64,000 bases of DNA. Source: Tragulus kanchil (Eukaryota; Chordata; Mammalia; Artiodactyla; Tragulidae). A program made the translations under genes and the position numbers. The notes beneath the pieces were generated by a model. That model did not search any database. It was not told the DNA's origin and saw only the letters and a program-made list of their open reading frames with translations. The stretch lies in contig JAIOJX010000024.1 of the NCBI GenBank assembly GCA_022376925.1, positions 168,237,608 to 168,301,607 on the forward strand, in the 5' to 3' direction. How positions within the stretch are numbered: position 1 is the first letter of the stretch; each line of letters opens with the position of its first letter. Positions 49,376-58,760 of this stretch are shown here, one piece after another.

Positions 49376-49620
49376 CATGAGGGATTAACAAATCCACAAT
49401 ACATATAAGACACGTAAAAAAGAAAGGCTGCTGACCAAGGGAGGTCTACACAAAATTCTGTAGGAACCGACATGAAAAAAGAACCCAAAGATAAATATAT
49501 AGAGAGAGGACTGAAAAACATTCTCCACACCTCCACACCAACACAACATTTTAAAACAACTTCCTCCATTAAAAAGAAATATTAAACTAATTAAAAAAGA
49601 AACAGTAAGTAATGAGACAT
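47441..49620 (+). repeat. L1 3'-end and 3'UTR-derived array sequence (duplicated)
   Basis: GACATGGAAATCAAAATTAC, ACAATAAATGCTAGAGTTGG, CTGAAACTATCACAAACTGT, then 3'UTR-like sequence. The second instance continues to 49620. Confidence 0.7.
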
Positions 49621-49624
49621 TGGG

Positions 49625-49806
49625 GACTTCCCTGGCGGCTCAGAATGAATGGATCTGCCTGGTATGCAGGAGACACGGGTCAGTTTGGGAAGCTCCGCAG
49701 AAGAAGGGAATGGCAACCGACCCCAGGATTCTTGCCAGGACAGTTTTACAGACAGAGGAGCCTGGCATCCAAGGGGCCACAAAGAGTCGGACATAACTCA
49801 AAGACT
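49625..49806 (+). mobile_element. Bov-tA SINE
   Basis: GGACTTCCCTGGCGGCTCAG through AAAGAGTCGGACATAACTCA with internal losses. Confidence 0.9.
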
Positions 49807-49909
49807 AACACCTGCAAGCTAGTGAAGACTAACATCTTCACTTCAAGACTATCACCTTTACAGGGCTATAACATATTATTTGGGGCTATCATAAGACCAG
49901 AAAAAAAAT

Positions 49910-50234
49910 CCTAAAAGTAATGAGACATTGGTTTAAGAGTGTTAGTGCTAGCATCTCCCACATTAATTTACAGTCAAGGAACAGCACTACCATTAAGGCT
50001 TTCGGAGGAAATGGGAATGAACAAATAGAAACTATTACATATGAAATACATCCTCCACAAGGCCCTCGGGACATCAAGGCAGGTCCACTAGACGGTCTGG
50101 CATAATTGCTATTGGAAAATAAACGGAAGATACACAGACATGAAGGTATACAGATATGTATATGTGTAGGCGTAAACGTCCTCTACACATACAGCACATA
50201 TACCGCTGTATGTCAGTTTTACTCCGCGCAAAAT
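49910..50234. repeat. array segment A4, truncated, plus L1 3'UTR-like part
   Basis: TAATGAGACATTGG and TGCTAGCATCTCCCACATTA match the start of A segments. The sequence then jumps after AAGGCT into 3'UTR-like sequence, so the CTCF-like core is deleted. Confidence 0.6.
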
Positions 50235-50410
50235 CACATTACCGAGCAGTGATGAGACCTAGGCAGTGGGGTGCGGCATCCGGCACGTTACCGTCTAACT
50301 GACATCCCCGAAACAGAGCTTCCGCGGAGGCGCTGCTCGCCAGACGGTCCGTGCAGAAGTGCTGCCGCCGTGTGGACATTTGCCGCAACTGCAACTTAAA
50401 GGAACTGCAA
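50235..50410. repeat. array segment D3 with CTCF-like core
   Basis: CTTCCGCGGAGGCGCTGCTC and the core GCTGCCGCCGTGTGGACAT at 50361-50379 are nearly identical to D2. Confidence 0.65.
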
Positions 50411-50545
50411 CAAGGTGGGAGGGTTGTGTGCGGAGGCCTTACAGACAGCTGAGAAAAGAGGAGTATTGCTGGCCAAGGAGAAAAGGAAACATATACCCAT
50501 CTGAATGCAGGGTTGCAACGACGAGCAAGGAGAGATAAGAATAAA
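50411..50545 (+). pseudogene. BovB 5' remnant
   Basis: GGCCTTACAGACAGCTGAGA and CCATCTGAATGCAGGGTTG. Third instance of the BovB start directly after a D segment; the rest is deleted. Confidence 0.75.
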
Positions 50546-51268
50546 CACGGCGATGGAGAGATGAAACTGGTAAAAGTCCCAACACAGAATGGTATGCAGT
50601 TGCTTTTGGGAAAACAAGAGCAACCTATGATTCAACGGTCACATGCCTAAGGGAATATCCAAAAAACCAGAATTCACAGAAGGACCATGCATCCAAAGCT
50701 GCACTGCATCACCAGGTACAACAGCGAAGACCTGGAGGCCAACAAAGTGCTCAGTGAGAATGAATGCACAGACAGCGCCGCAGCAAGACCCGCCTCCAGC
50801 CCTGGACACAACGGAAAAACACCAGCTGCAGCAACCTACAGGGAAGTCAATGATTCTCAGAAAAGTAACTTTAAAAAAAATAATAAAAGACTTATCACTT
50901 GATATCTCTTAAAAGTAGAGTCTAAAAATTAACCAAGAAAACAAATGACCAAAGAGAAACAGTCACAAGTAGAAAATGAAATTACTGTTAGGAAAGGGGT
51001 AAGCTGCGGGAATGGGTAGTAGGAAATTCAACGAACAAATAAAAATCATGATATGCAAAATACATGAGGAAGTTTGGATTAAAAAAACCAAATCATGAAA
51101 CATAAAATATATACTCAACAAGGACCTAGGAATACCAATTAAGGGCTACTCAACATCCTGTAGTAAGCCCTATGGAAAATAATTTGAAAATCAATAGATA
51201 CTCATACATCCCAACACTGTATATCATGTCAGTCGAAAAAAAACCTAAACACTGAATCAAAAAAGCAA
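50546..51268 (+). repeat. L1 3'-end and 3'UTR-derived array sequence
   Basis: GATGAAACTGGTAAAAGTCC, an ORF2-tail-like part to 50880, then 3'UTR-like to about 51230. Confidence 0.65.
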
Positions 51269-51269
51269 G

Positions 51270-51430
51270 AAGTGACAAAACACAAGTTTTGGGGTGTTGC
51301 TGCTAGCATATTCCAGTCTAATCCAACCGCAAACCACGATGTCCACTGAGGGCTGGCGGCCAGAGTGCCCAGTTTGGCTTGGGAAATGCTGCCGCCTTGG
51401 GGCCGTTTCCCACAACAGCAACTTTAAAAC
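51270..51430. repeat. array segment B3 with CTCF-like core
   Basis: AACCACGATGTCCACTGAGG leads to the core GCTGCCGCCTTGGGGCC at 51389-51405 and CAACAGCAACTTTAAAAC. The duplicate is at 52390-52550. Confidence 0.68.
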
Positions 51431-51557
51431 GGCTCCCCCGTTCCTTCCGTCCGCTTTGAGACCAGGGGCTGCAGCCCACCTCCCCCTCTGTCCCCGCGGA
51501 TGCTCCAGGGAGGAACGCCGCCGTGGGCGGCCATGCCCGTCTCCACCGGCAGGGGGA

Positions 51558-51832
51558 GCCGGCGCGCGCCCTGGGCCCCGCGGCGCCGGGGCGGAGGCTG
51601 GAGGGCGGCCGGGCCGGGAGCTCCCGCTGCCCCGCTGCCGGCGGGGGTCCGCTCCAAGTTCGGCCTCGTATGGTGACCCCCGGGAGCGGGGCCCCGGGTG
51701 GCCTCAGGAGGGATGAGGCGGCCCGGGTCGGAAACGGAGCAGCTCACAACTCCCGTGCTGATCAGGAGTGGGAGCCAGCCCGTGCACAGCCGCTGGACTC
51801 CAACCTGGGCGGCACAGTGAGACCTTGTCTCT
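51558..51832 (+). pseudogene. RN7SL-like: 7SL (SRP) RNA pseudogene, GC-enriched
   Basis: 7SL RNA is the scaffold of the signal recognition particle. Landmarks appear in the correct order: GCCGG start, GGAGGCTGGAGG, GTCCGCTCCAAGTTCGGC, TATGGTGACCCCCGGGAGC, then GGTCGGAAACGGAGCAG (the helix 8 tetraloop and SRP54-binding loop), ACTCCCGTGCTGATCAGGAG, and CCAACCTGGGC...GAGACCTTGTCTCT at the 3' end. Length is about 275 versus about 300 for the human RNA. The Alu-domain half is strongly shifted to G/C with short gaps; the S-domain half is far better kept. A short A-rich tail follows. Candidate target duplication AACGGCT near 51429 and 51858 would include about 125 bp of GC-rich sequence upstream of the RNA start. 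Most likely a retropseudogene; an old functional paralogue is unlikely. Confidence 0.8.
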
Positions 51833-51859
51833 TAAAAGAAAAAAACACTAGAAGAGAAC

Positions 51860-51955
51860 GGCTGCCCGCGCTACCATTCTTCCCTGGAGAATTCTATGGA
51901 CAGAGGAGCCTGGGGCGCTACATCCCATGGGGTGGCAAAGAGTCCGACACCTGAA
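51860..51955 (+). mobile_element. Bov-A 3' fragment
   Basis: CTACCATTCTTCCCTGGAGA through GGTGGCAAAGAGTCCGACAC. It sits where B1 and B2 carry Bov-A2. Repeated at about 52979-53074. Confidence 0.85.
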
Positions 51956-52677
51956 CGATAAACACGTTCGTCCCTTAAAGGGACACATCACGAGGATGGC
52001 TGGGCTGTAAGATGCCATCATCAAAACTCCTTCTAAAATTTTTTTCACACGAAGCACTGAATTTCATCAAGACAATATCAAGAGGTAGACACTACTCACT
52101 ATGTTTTTTGGGTTTTTTTTAAGTACATGAAATGATGCACAATGTCATAAATTATTAGAGACATGGAAATCAAAATTACACTAAGGGCTCACTTTGCAGC
52201 AGTCAAATGTCCATCGTCAAAATTTCCCCAAAATCAAAAACCCCAATAGGAATACCAATTAAGGGCTACTCAACATCCTGTAGTAAGCCCTATGGAAAAT
52301 AATTTGAAAATCAATAGATACTCATACATCCCAACACTGTATATCATGTCAGTCGAAAAAAAACCTAAACACTGAATCAAAAAAGCAAGAAGTGACAAAA
52401 CACAAGTTTTGGGGTGTTGCTGCTAGCATATTCCAGTCTAATCCAACCGCAAACCACGATGTCCACTGAGGGCTGGCGGCCAGAGTGCCCAGTTTGGCTT
52501 GGGAAATGCTGCCGCCTTGGGGCCGTTTCCCACAACAGCAACTTTAAAACGGCTCCCCCGTTCCTTCCGTCCGCTTTGAGACCAGGGGCTGCAGCCCACC
52601 TCCCCCTCTGTCCCCGCGGATGCTCCAGGGAGGAACGCCGCCGTGGGCGGCCATGCCCGTCTCCACCGGCAGGGGGA

Positions 52678-52952
52678 GCCGGCGCGCGCCCTGGGCCCCG
52701 CGGCGCCGGGGCGGAGGCTGGAGGGCGGCCGGGCCGGGAGCTCCCGCTGCCCCGCTGCCGGCGGGGGTCCGCTCCAAGTTCGGCCTCGTATGGTGCCCCC
52801 CGGGAGCGGGGCCCCGGGTGGCCTCAGGAGGGATGAGGCGGCCCGGGTCGGAAACGGAGCAGCTCACAACTCCCGTGCTGATCAGGAGTGGGAGCCAGCC
52901 CGTGCACAGCCGCTGGACTCCAACCTGGGCGGCACAGTGAGACCTTGTCTCT
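52678..52952 (+). pseudogene. RN7SL-like: 7SL RNA pseudogene, second copy
   Basis: Same locus seen through duplication 12. It has GGTGCCCCC where copy one keeps the GGTGACC expected for 7SL, so copy one is probably the better read. Confidence 0.78.
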
Positions 52953-53259
52953 TAAAAGAAAAAACACTAGAAGAGAACGGCTGCCCGCGCTACCATTCTT
53001 CCCTGGAGAATTCTATGGACAGAGGAGCCTGGGGCGCTACATCCCATGGGGTGGCAAAGAGTCCGACACCTGAACGATAAACACGTTCGTCCCTTAAAGG
53101 GACACATCACGAGGATGGCTGGGCTGTAAGATGCCATCATCAAAACTCCTTCTAAAATTTTTTTCACACGAAGCACTGAATTTCATCAAGACAATATCAA
53201 GAGGTAGACACTACTCACTATGTTTTTTGGGTTTTTTTTAAGTACATGAAATGATGCAC

Positions 53260-53875
53260 AATGTCATAAATTATTAGAGACATGGAAATCAAAATTACAC
53301 TAAGGGCTCACTTTGCAGCAGTCAAATGTCCATCGTCAAAATTTCCCCCAACAATAAATGCCAGAGGAGGGGTGGAGAAAAGGGAACCCTCTCAAATGCC
53401 TGTGGCATACAAACTAAACAGCCGCAAGAGAACAATTGTGAACTATTTTTAAAAGGTAAAAACAGGGCTAAAAAAAAAAAAAAAAACAGGGCTACCATCC
53501 ACTTCAGAGTCCCACCCTAACAGGATATTTGAAAATGACCAGATTTCTAGAAGAAACAGGCACCAAAAGTGCACAACAGCAGCCCATACAATACCACCAG
53601 CAGGAAGCAACCGAAATGTCCAAGGACGATTAAAAGCAAAGGAAGAAAGGGCGGAGGTCCGGACGGCACAGGACCCCACCATGAGGGAGAGTGATCAGTA
53701 CACCTGTGCGACTGCCGAGTCCCTCTGCTGTATGCCTGCAACTATCACAAATTGGTTATCAGCTATACCTCAATACAAAATGTTTGGGGATTAAAAAAAT
53801 AAAAACATAACAAATTTTTAAAATAAAGAAAATAATAAATAAATAAAATTAGTTGTTCAGTTTGAATGCTTAAAA
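53260..53875 (+). repeat. L1 3'-end and 3'UTR-derived array sequence
   Basis: GACATGGAAATCAAAATTAC, ACAATAAATGCCAGAGGAGG, CTGCAACTATCACAAATTGG and AAATAAATAAAATTAG tail. Includes an A run at 53471-53485. Confidence 0.72.
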
Positions 53876-53888
53876 AAGGAGAGAATCA

Positions 53889-54118
53889 GGGCTTCCTGGG
53901 TGGTCCAGAGGGTGGAGAGTCCGCCTTGCAGTGCAAGGGGCACCGGTTCGATCCCTGGCCCGGGAGGATCCCACGTGCCGCGGAGCGGCTGGACCGCTGT
54001 GTCCCCTTACGAGGCAGCGCACGCGCCCAGAGCCAGTGCTCTGTGGCGAGGGGGCCACTGCGATGCGAGGCCCACACAGGCCGAAGAATAAAGATGGATG
54101 AAAATAAATACATAAAAA
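53889..54118 (+). mobile_element. CHR-like tRNA-Glu SINE
   Basis: Older copy: GGGCTTCCTGGGTGGTCCAG head and B-box GGTTCGATCCCTGGCC. The middle is shortened and the tail replaced by AATAAATACATAAAA. Confidence 0.9.
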
Positions 54119-54239
54119 ATCAATAAAAAGAGCCCCCCCCCTCAAAGAATCAGACAGTTCTACTATAGCAACATGCATGGACCTACGTGTCATCAGACTG
54201 AGGGGTGCCAACTACAAAAAAAACAAAAAGACAAATACC

Positions 54240-54550
54240 ATTTATCAGTGGAATCTGTACACTGATGCCCATGAACCACCTGGCAACAGAGACACAGATT
54301 CACAAAATTAGAAAACAAAATCATTGTTACCAGAAGGGAAAGGTGTGGGGAGGAGTTAGCAGGTGGGATTAACGAATCCACAACAATACATATGAAACAG
54401 CTCATCAACAAGAGTCTGTTGTTGAACAAGGGCTATCCACACAACATTTTGTAGGAACCTAAATGATAAAAGAACCCGAAATAAATAGATACATATTAAA
54501 ACTGAAAAGCATTATCTACACCGCCAACCAACATAGCATTTTTGTCTTAT
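54240..54550 (+). repeat. L1 3'UTR-derived array sequence
   Basis: ACAGATTCACAAAATTAGAA, CATTGTTACCAGAAGGGAAA, CACACAACATTTTGTAGGAA. Repeated at about 55303-55614. Confidence 0.7.
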
Positions 54551-54574
54551 ATTAACACCAAAACCATTTTGCAT

Positions 54575-54740
54575 TGGAGGATAGCCAGTTAACAATGTTG
54601 TGATGTTTTCAGGTGAACAGTGAAAAGAGTCAGTCGTACATATACATGTTTCAGTTCTCCCTCAAAACCCTCTCCCTCCCAGGCTGATGCATAGCATTGA
54701 GCAGAGTACAATAGGTTTTTGTTGATGATCCATTTTAAAC
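54575..54740 (-). mobile_element. L1 3'-end fragment, antisense
   Basis: CAGTTAACAATGTTGTGATG, AGTCGTACATATACATGTTT and AGCAGAGTACAATAGG match the artiodactyl L1 3'UTR in reverse. Repeated at about 55638-55803. Confidence 0.75.
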
Positions 54741-54819
54741 ATAGCAGAACCAACACAACGTTTTAAAACAACGTTAAAAAAATAAAAACTAAACTAATAG
54801 AAAGGGAAGTTAACGTAAT

Positions 54820-55080
54820 GAGACACGCACTCAGGGGTGTTTGTGCTGGCACCTTTCACACTAATTTACAGCCCAGAAACACGCCTCTACTAAGGCTCTG
54901 CCTTCTGTGGTAACCAGAGTGGGGCATGGGGAAATTCTGCCACCTTGTGGCCGTTTTCCAAAACAGCAACTTCAAAATCAATGCTTATAGGCACGCAATG
55001 GTCACAAGGACGACAGGGCTATAAATTACACCTTCTGTCACTAAATGTCCCGAAGAGGGCAATCAAGAAAAAAAAAAAAA
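54820..55080. repeat. array segment A5 with strong CTCF-like core
   Basis: GGGTGTTTGTGCTGGCACC through TGTCACTAAATGTCCCGAAG. The core is at 54936-54953. It is repeated at 55884-56145, and from its middle at 57070-57245. Confidence 0.72.
54936..54953 (-). promoter_or_regulatory. candidate CTCF-binding motif (array A5)
   Basis: Minus strand reads CGGCCACAAGGTGGCAGA, the best consensus match in the array. The same site is seen at 56000-56017 and 57105-57122 through duplications. Confidence 0.55.
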
Positions 55081-55964
55081 AAATTCAACTCCTGGCCGAT
55101 TTTCGAGGAGCTAATTTAAATAGTTCAATTTTATTTCCACTGATAAGAAACAGAAGCTGAAAATAAAATGATAAAAAAATCATAAAAATCAATAAAAGGC
55201 CCCCTCAAAGAATCAGACAGTTCTACTATAGCAACATGCATGGACCTACGTGTCATCAGACTGAGGGGTGCCAACTACAAAAAAAACAAAAAGACAAATA
55301 CCATTTATCAGTGGAATCTGTACACTGATGCCCATGAACCACCTGGCAACAGAGACACAGATTCACAAAATTAGAAAACAAAATCATTGTTACCAAAAGG
55401 GGAAAGGTGTGGGGAGGAGTTAGCAGGTGGGATTAACGAATCCACAACAATACATATGAAACAGCTCATCAACAAGAGTCTGTTGTTGAACAAGGGCTAT
55501 CCACACAACATTTTGTAGGAACCTAAATGATAAAAGAACCCGAAATAAATAGATACATATTAAAACTGAAAAGCATTATCTACACCGCCAACCAACATAG
55601 CATTTTTGTCTTATATTAACACCAAAACCATTTTGCATTGGAGGATAGCCAGTTAACAATGTTGTGATGTTTTCAGGTGAACAGTGAAAAGAGTCAGTCG
55701 TACATATACATGTTTCAGTTCTCCCTCAAAACCCTCTCCCTCCCAGGCTGATGCATAGCATTGAGCAGAGTACAATAGGTTTTTGTTGATGATCCATTTT
55801 AAACATAGCAGAACCAACACAACGTTTTAAAACAACGTTAAAAAAATAAAAACTAAACTAATAGAAAGGGAAGTTAACGTAATGAGACACGCACTCAGGG
55901 GTGTTTGTGCTGGCACCTTTCACACTAATTTACAGCCCAGAAACACGCCTCTACTAAGGCTCTG

Positions 55965-58177
55965 CCTTCTGTGGTAACCAGAGTGGGGCATGGGGAAATT
56001 CTGCCACCTTGTGGCCGTTTTCCAAAACAGCAACTTCAAAATCAATGCTTATAGGCACGCAATGGTCACAAGGACGACAGGGCTATAAATTACACCTTCT
56101 GTCACTAAATGTCCCGAAGAGGGCAATCAAGAAAAAAAAAAAAAAAATTCAACTCCTGGCCGATTTTCAAGGAGCTAATTTCAATAGTTCAATTTTATTT
56201 CCACTGATAAGAAACAGAAAACAGCACATGAAACGGTGCACAAATTCACCACGTTTGGGAGGCATGCAAATCAAAACTACAAGGAGGGCTCACATCGCCA
56301 AAGTCTGAAGAGGCACCATCAATAGATCTTCAAAGAAGCTATCGTGGAGAGGGCCTGGAGAGAAGGAAAGCCTCCTAAGCTACAAGTGGGATGAAACTGA
56401 CAGCACTCCCTTCAGAGAACAGTAGGCAGGTGCTTTAAAGGGGAACCTAGAGCTACCTATGTTCCAGCAGTCTCAGGCCTACGAGAATAGCTGGGGGAAA
56501 ACCAGAATTCAAAGAGAAACATGCTTCCAAACCTCACTTCAGCACCAGTTACAACAGCAAAGACCTGGAAGCCAGCAAAGTTTCCACTGAGAGATGAATG
56601 CCGTAAAGAGGAAGCAGTTGTCCATAATGTAACAAAACTCAGCCATGAAATAGACTGAAATAATATCAGTGCAGCAACCTACATGAACCTATTTGTATGC
56701 ATACAGAGACAGGATACTTAGGAAAAAAATAAAATAAAAAGAATTCGTGAGACTCGAGCTTTTGGGTGTTTGCGCTGCATATTCCACTGCACATGAGTGT
56801 AAAGAGAAAAACACTGTTTTGAGTTGTCCCTAGGCATTTTCAGTATTCTTCCCTGCTCACACCAACAGTGTGGACATTTAGATAACAAGTAAGCTTAGGC
56901 ATCTTGCCATAAATTCTTGGCTTTCTTTTCCTAGAGCCCCTTTAAAACAGCCACTTAGAGAGTAGCCCTCAAATAGTTAGTGACACCACCCCAACCACCT
57001 TAAACAGACTAGGGCGCCTGCTGCCTGCTTCTATCTCTTGTTTGCATGTGACCTGAGATGGAGGACGGCCCTTCTGTGGTAACCAGAGTGGGGCATGGGG
57101 AAATTCTGCCACCTTGTGGCCGTTTTCCAAAACAGCAACTTCAAAATCAATGCTTATAGGCACGCAATGGTCACAAGGACGACAGGGCTATAAATTACAC
57201 CTTCTGTCACTAAATGTCCCGAAGAGGGCAATCAAGAAAAAAAAAAAATTCAACTCCTGGCCGATTTTCAAGGAGCTAATTTCAATAGTTCAATTTTATT
57301 TCCACTGATAAGAAACAGAAAACAGCACATGAAACGGTGCACAAATTCACCACGTTTGGGAGGCATGCAAATCAAAACTACAAGGAGGGCTCACATCGCC
57401 AAAGTCTGAAGAGGCACCATCAATAGATCTTCAAAGAAGCTATCGTGGAGAGGGCCTGGAGAGAAGGAAAGCCTCCTAAGCTACAAGTGGGATGAAACTG
57501 ACAGCACTCCCTTCAGAGAACAGTAGGCAGGTGCTTTAAAGGGGAACCTAGAGCTACCTATGTTCCAGCAGTCTCAGGCCTACGAGAATAGCTGGGGGAA
57601 AACCAGAATTCAAAGAGAAACATGCTTCCAAACCTCACTTCAGCACCAGTTACAACAGCAAAGACCTGGAAGCCAGCAAAGTTTCCACTGAGAGATGAAT
57701 GCCGTAAAGAGGAAGCAGTTGTCCATAATGTAACAAAACTCAGCCATGAAATAGACTGAAATAATATCAGTGCAGCAACCTACATGAACCTATTTGTATG
57801 CATACAGAGACAGGATACTTAGGAAAAAAATAAAATAAAAAGAATTCGTGAGACTCGAGCTTTTGGGTGTTTGCGCTGCATATTCCACTGCACATGAGTG
57901 TAAAGAGAAAAACACTGTTTTGAGTTGTCCCTAGGCATTTTTCAGTATTCTTCCCTGCTCACACCAACAGTGTGGACATTTAGATAACAAGTAAGCTTAG
58001 GCATCTTGCCATAAATTCTTGGCTTTCTTTTCCTAGAGCCCCTTTAAAACAGCCACTTAGAGAGTAGCCCTCAAAAAGTTAGTGACTCCACCCCAACCAC
58101 CTTAAACAGACTAGGGCGCCTGCTGCCCTGCTTCTATCTCTTGTTTGCATGTGACCTGAGATGGAGGACGGCCCTTC
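55965..58177 (+). repeat. direct duplication 14 (offset 1105), likely assembly overlap
   Basis: 55965-57069 repeats at 57070-58177. The last 100 bases of the first copy carry errors relative to later copies (CAAATAGTTAGTGACACC versus CAAAAAGTTAGTGACTCC; GCTGCCTGC versus GCTGCCCTGC). Confidence 0.93.
56220..56750 (+). repeat. last L1 3'-end-derived array unit
   Basis: GGCATGCAAATCAAAACTAC, CATCAATAGATCTTCAAAGA, TACAACAGCAAAGACCTGGA, GAAATAGACTGAAATAATAT: ORF2-tail-like. The array fades near 56760 (57850 in the second copy). Confidence 0.7.
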
Positions 58178-58300
58178 CCCTGGTTCAGCCACCTGCCCTG
58201 GCCTGCACCTCTGAGACACGTGAGGAATGGGCCACAGTTCAAATGTAAGTGACTATGTTTAACTGGTAAACAAGCTGTGAAAGATGTGCGCAATGGATGA
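57850..58300. other. unique sequence after the array, no gene seen
   Basis: Includes an OCT-like ATTTGCAT-type word (TTTGCATG near 58144). No repeat family or exon recognised. Confidence 0.4.
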
Positions 58301-58760
58301 GCACTCAGCAGTAAGAAGAAACAAACTACTAATACCCACAGCATGGACGAACATCAAAGCAAAAGACACTGGACTCAGGACAGTATGTGCTGTACAATTC
58401 TACTCATTGAAAATTCTTGAATAGGCATATTTAATATCACATTTAAAAAATAGAGTATTCGTTGGTAGGAAGGGAAACGCGGCAGTTGGCTGGAGAGCGA
58501 CACGAGGGAACTTTCTGTGGCGACACAGGGGTGTGGTTATACGTGTATGCTTCTGTCCAAACTCTACAGCTGAGACCTGTGCATTTCAATTCATGTAATT
58601 TTTTTTTAAAAAAGTAAAATAGTATGTGGTGGGTGGGAAGTGGAACAAGTTGTAGATAAGAGAGGATGACAGAACGTGGATGATTTTGGAGCTGGGTGAC
58701 GACTAGATGGGAATTTACCATTCTGTTTATTATTCTACTTTGTAATTTGCTTTAAGTTTC
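58300..58760 (+). mobile_element. old mammalian L1 (L1M-type) 3' end
   Basis: ACTAATACCCACAGCATGGA, GACACTGGACTCAGGACAGT, CACGAGGGAACTTTCTGTGG and GGTGTGGTTATACGTGTATG follow the order of L1M 3' ends. Repeated at about 59420-59880; its tail again at 60769. Confidence 0.75.

Larger units (their letters stand above)
51127..53349 (+). repeat. direct duplication 12 (offset 1120 to 1119), likely assembly overlap
   Basis: 51127-52230 repeats at 52247-53349. Differences: GGTGACCCC versus GGTGCCCCC, and one A lost in an A run. Filler of about 16 bases lies at 52231-52246. Confidence 0.93.
54100..56219 (+). repeat. direct duplication 13 (offset about 1063), likely assembly overlap
   Basis: 54100-55155 repeats at about 55165-56219. 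Near its end the first copy has TTTCGAGGAGC and ATTTAAATAG, where both other copies have TTTCAAGGAGC and ATTTCAATAG, pointing to errors at the first copy's edge. Confidence 0.93.
25690..57900. repeat. degenerate tandem array of L1-3'-end / CTCF-motif units
   Basis: The same order recurs: a 150-250 bp non-L1 segment ending in a CTCF-like core and a ...CAACTTYAAAA string; a linker (GGGCTATAAGATG..., ...ATCAAGACAATATCAAGAGG); sequence matching the L1 ORF2 3' end (GACATGGAAATCAAAATTAC, ACAATAAATGCTAGAG); then L1 3'UTR (ACAGATTCACAAAATTAGAA, ...GGTCTACACAACATTCTGTA). Segment types A, D and B are distinguished by their own variants. After removing the technical duplications the order is about A (27170), D (28545), A (33690), D (36020), A (38060), B (40850), B (46409), A truncated (49910), D (50235), B (51270), A (54820). 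Units are highly diverged, so the array is old. Coordinates are approximate. Confidence 0.75.

Noticed and set aside
51558..51832. Functional SRP RNA gene
   Set aside because: Alu-domain half is strongly altered and shortened, and it sits in an old repeat array with an A-rich tail; pseudogene is more likely.
51424..51954. Several 100-145 residue GC-rich frames
   Set aside because: They cover the 7SL pseudogene and its GC-rich flank in several frames and both strands; no protein family resemblance.
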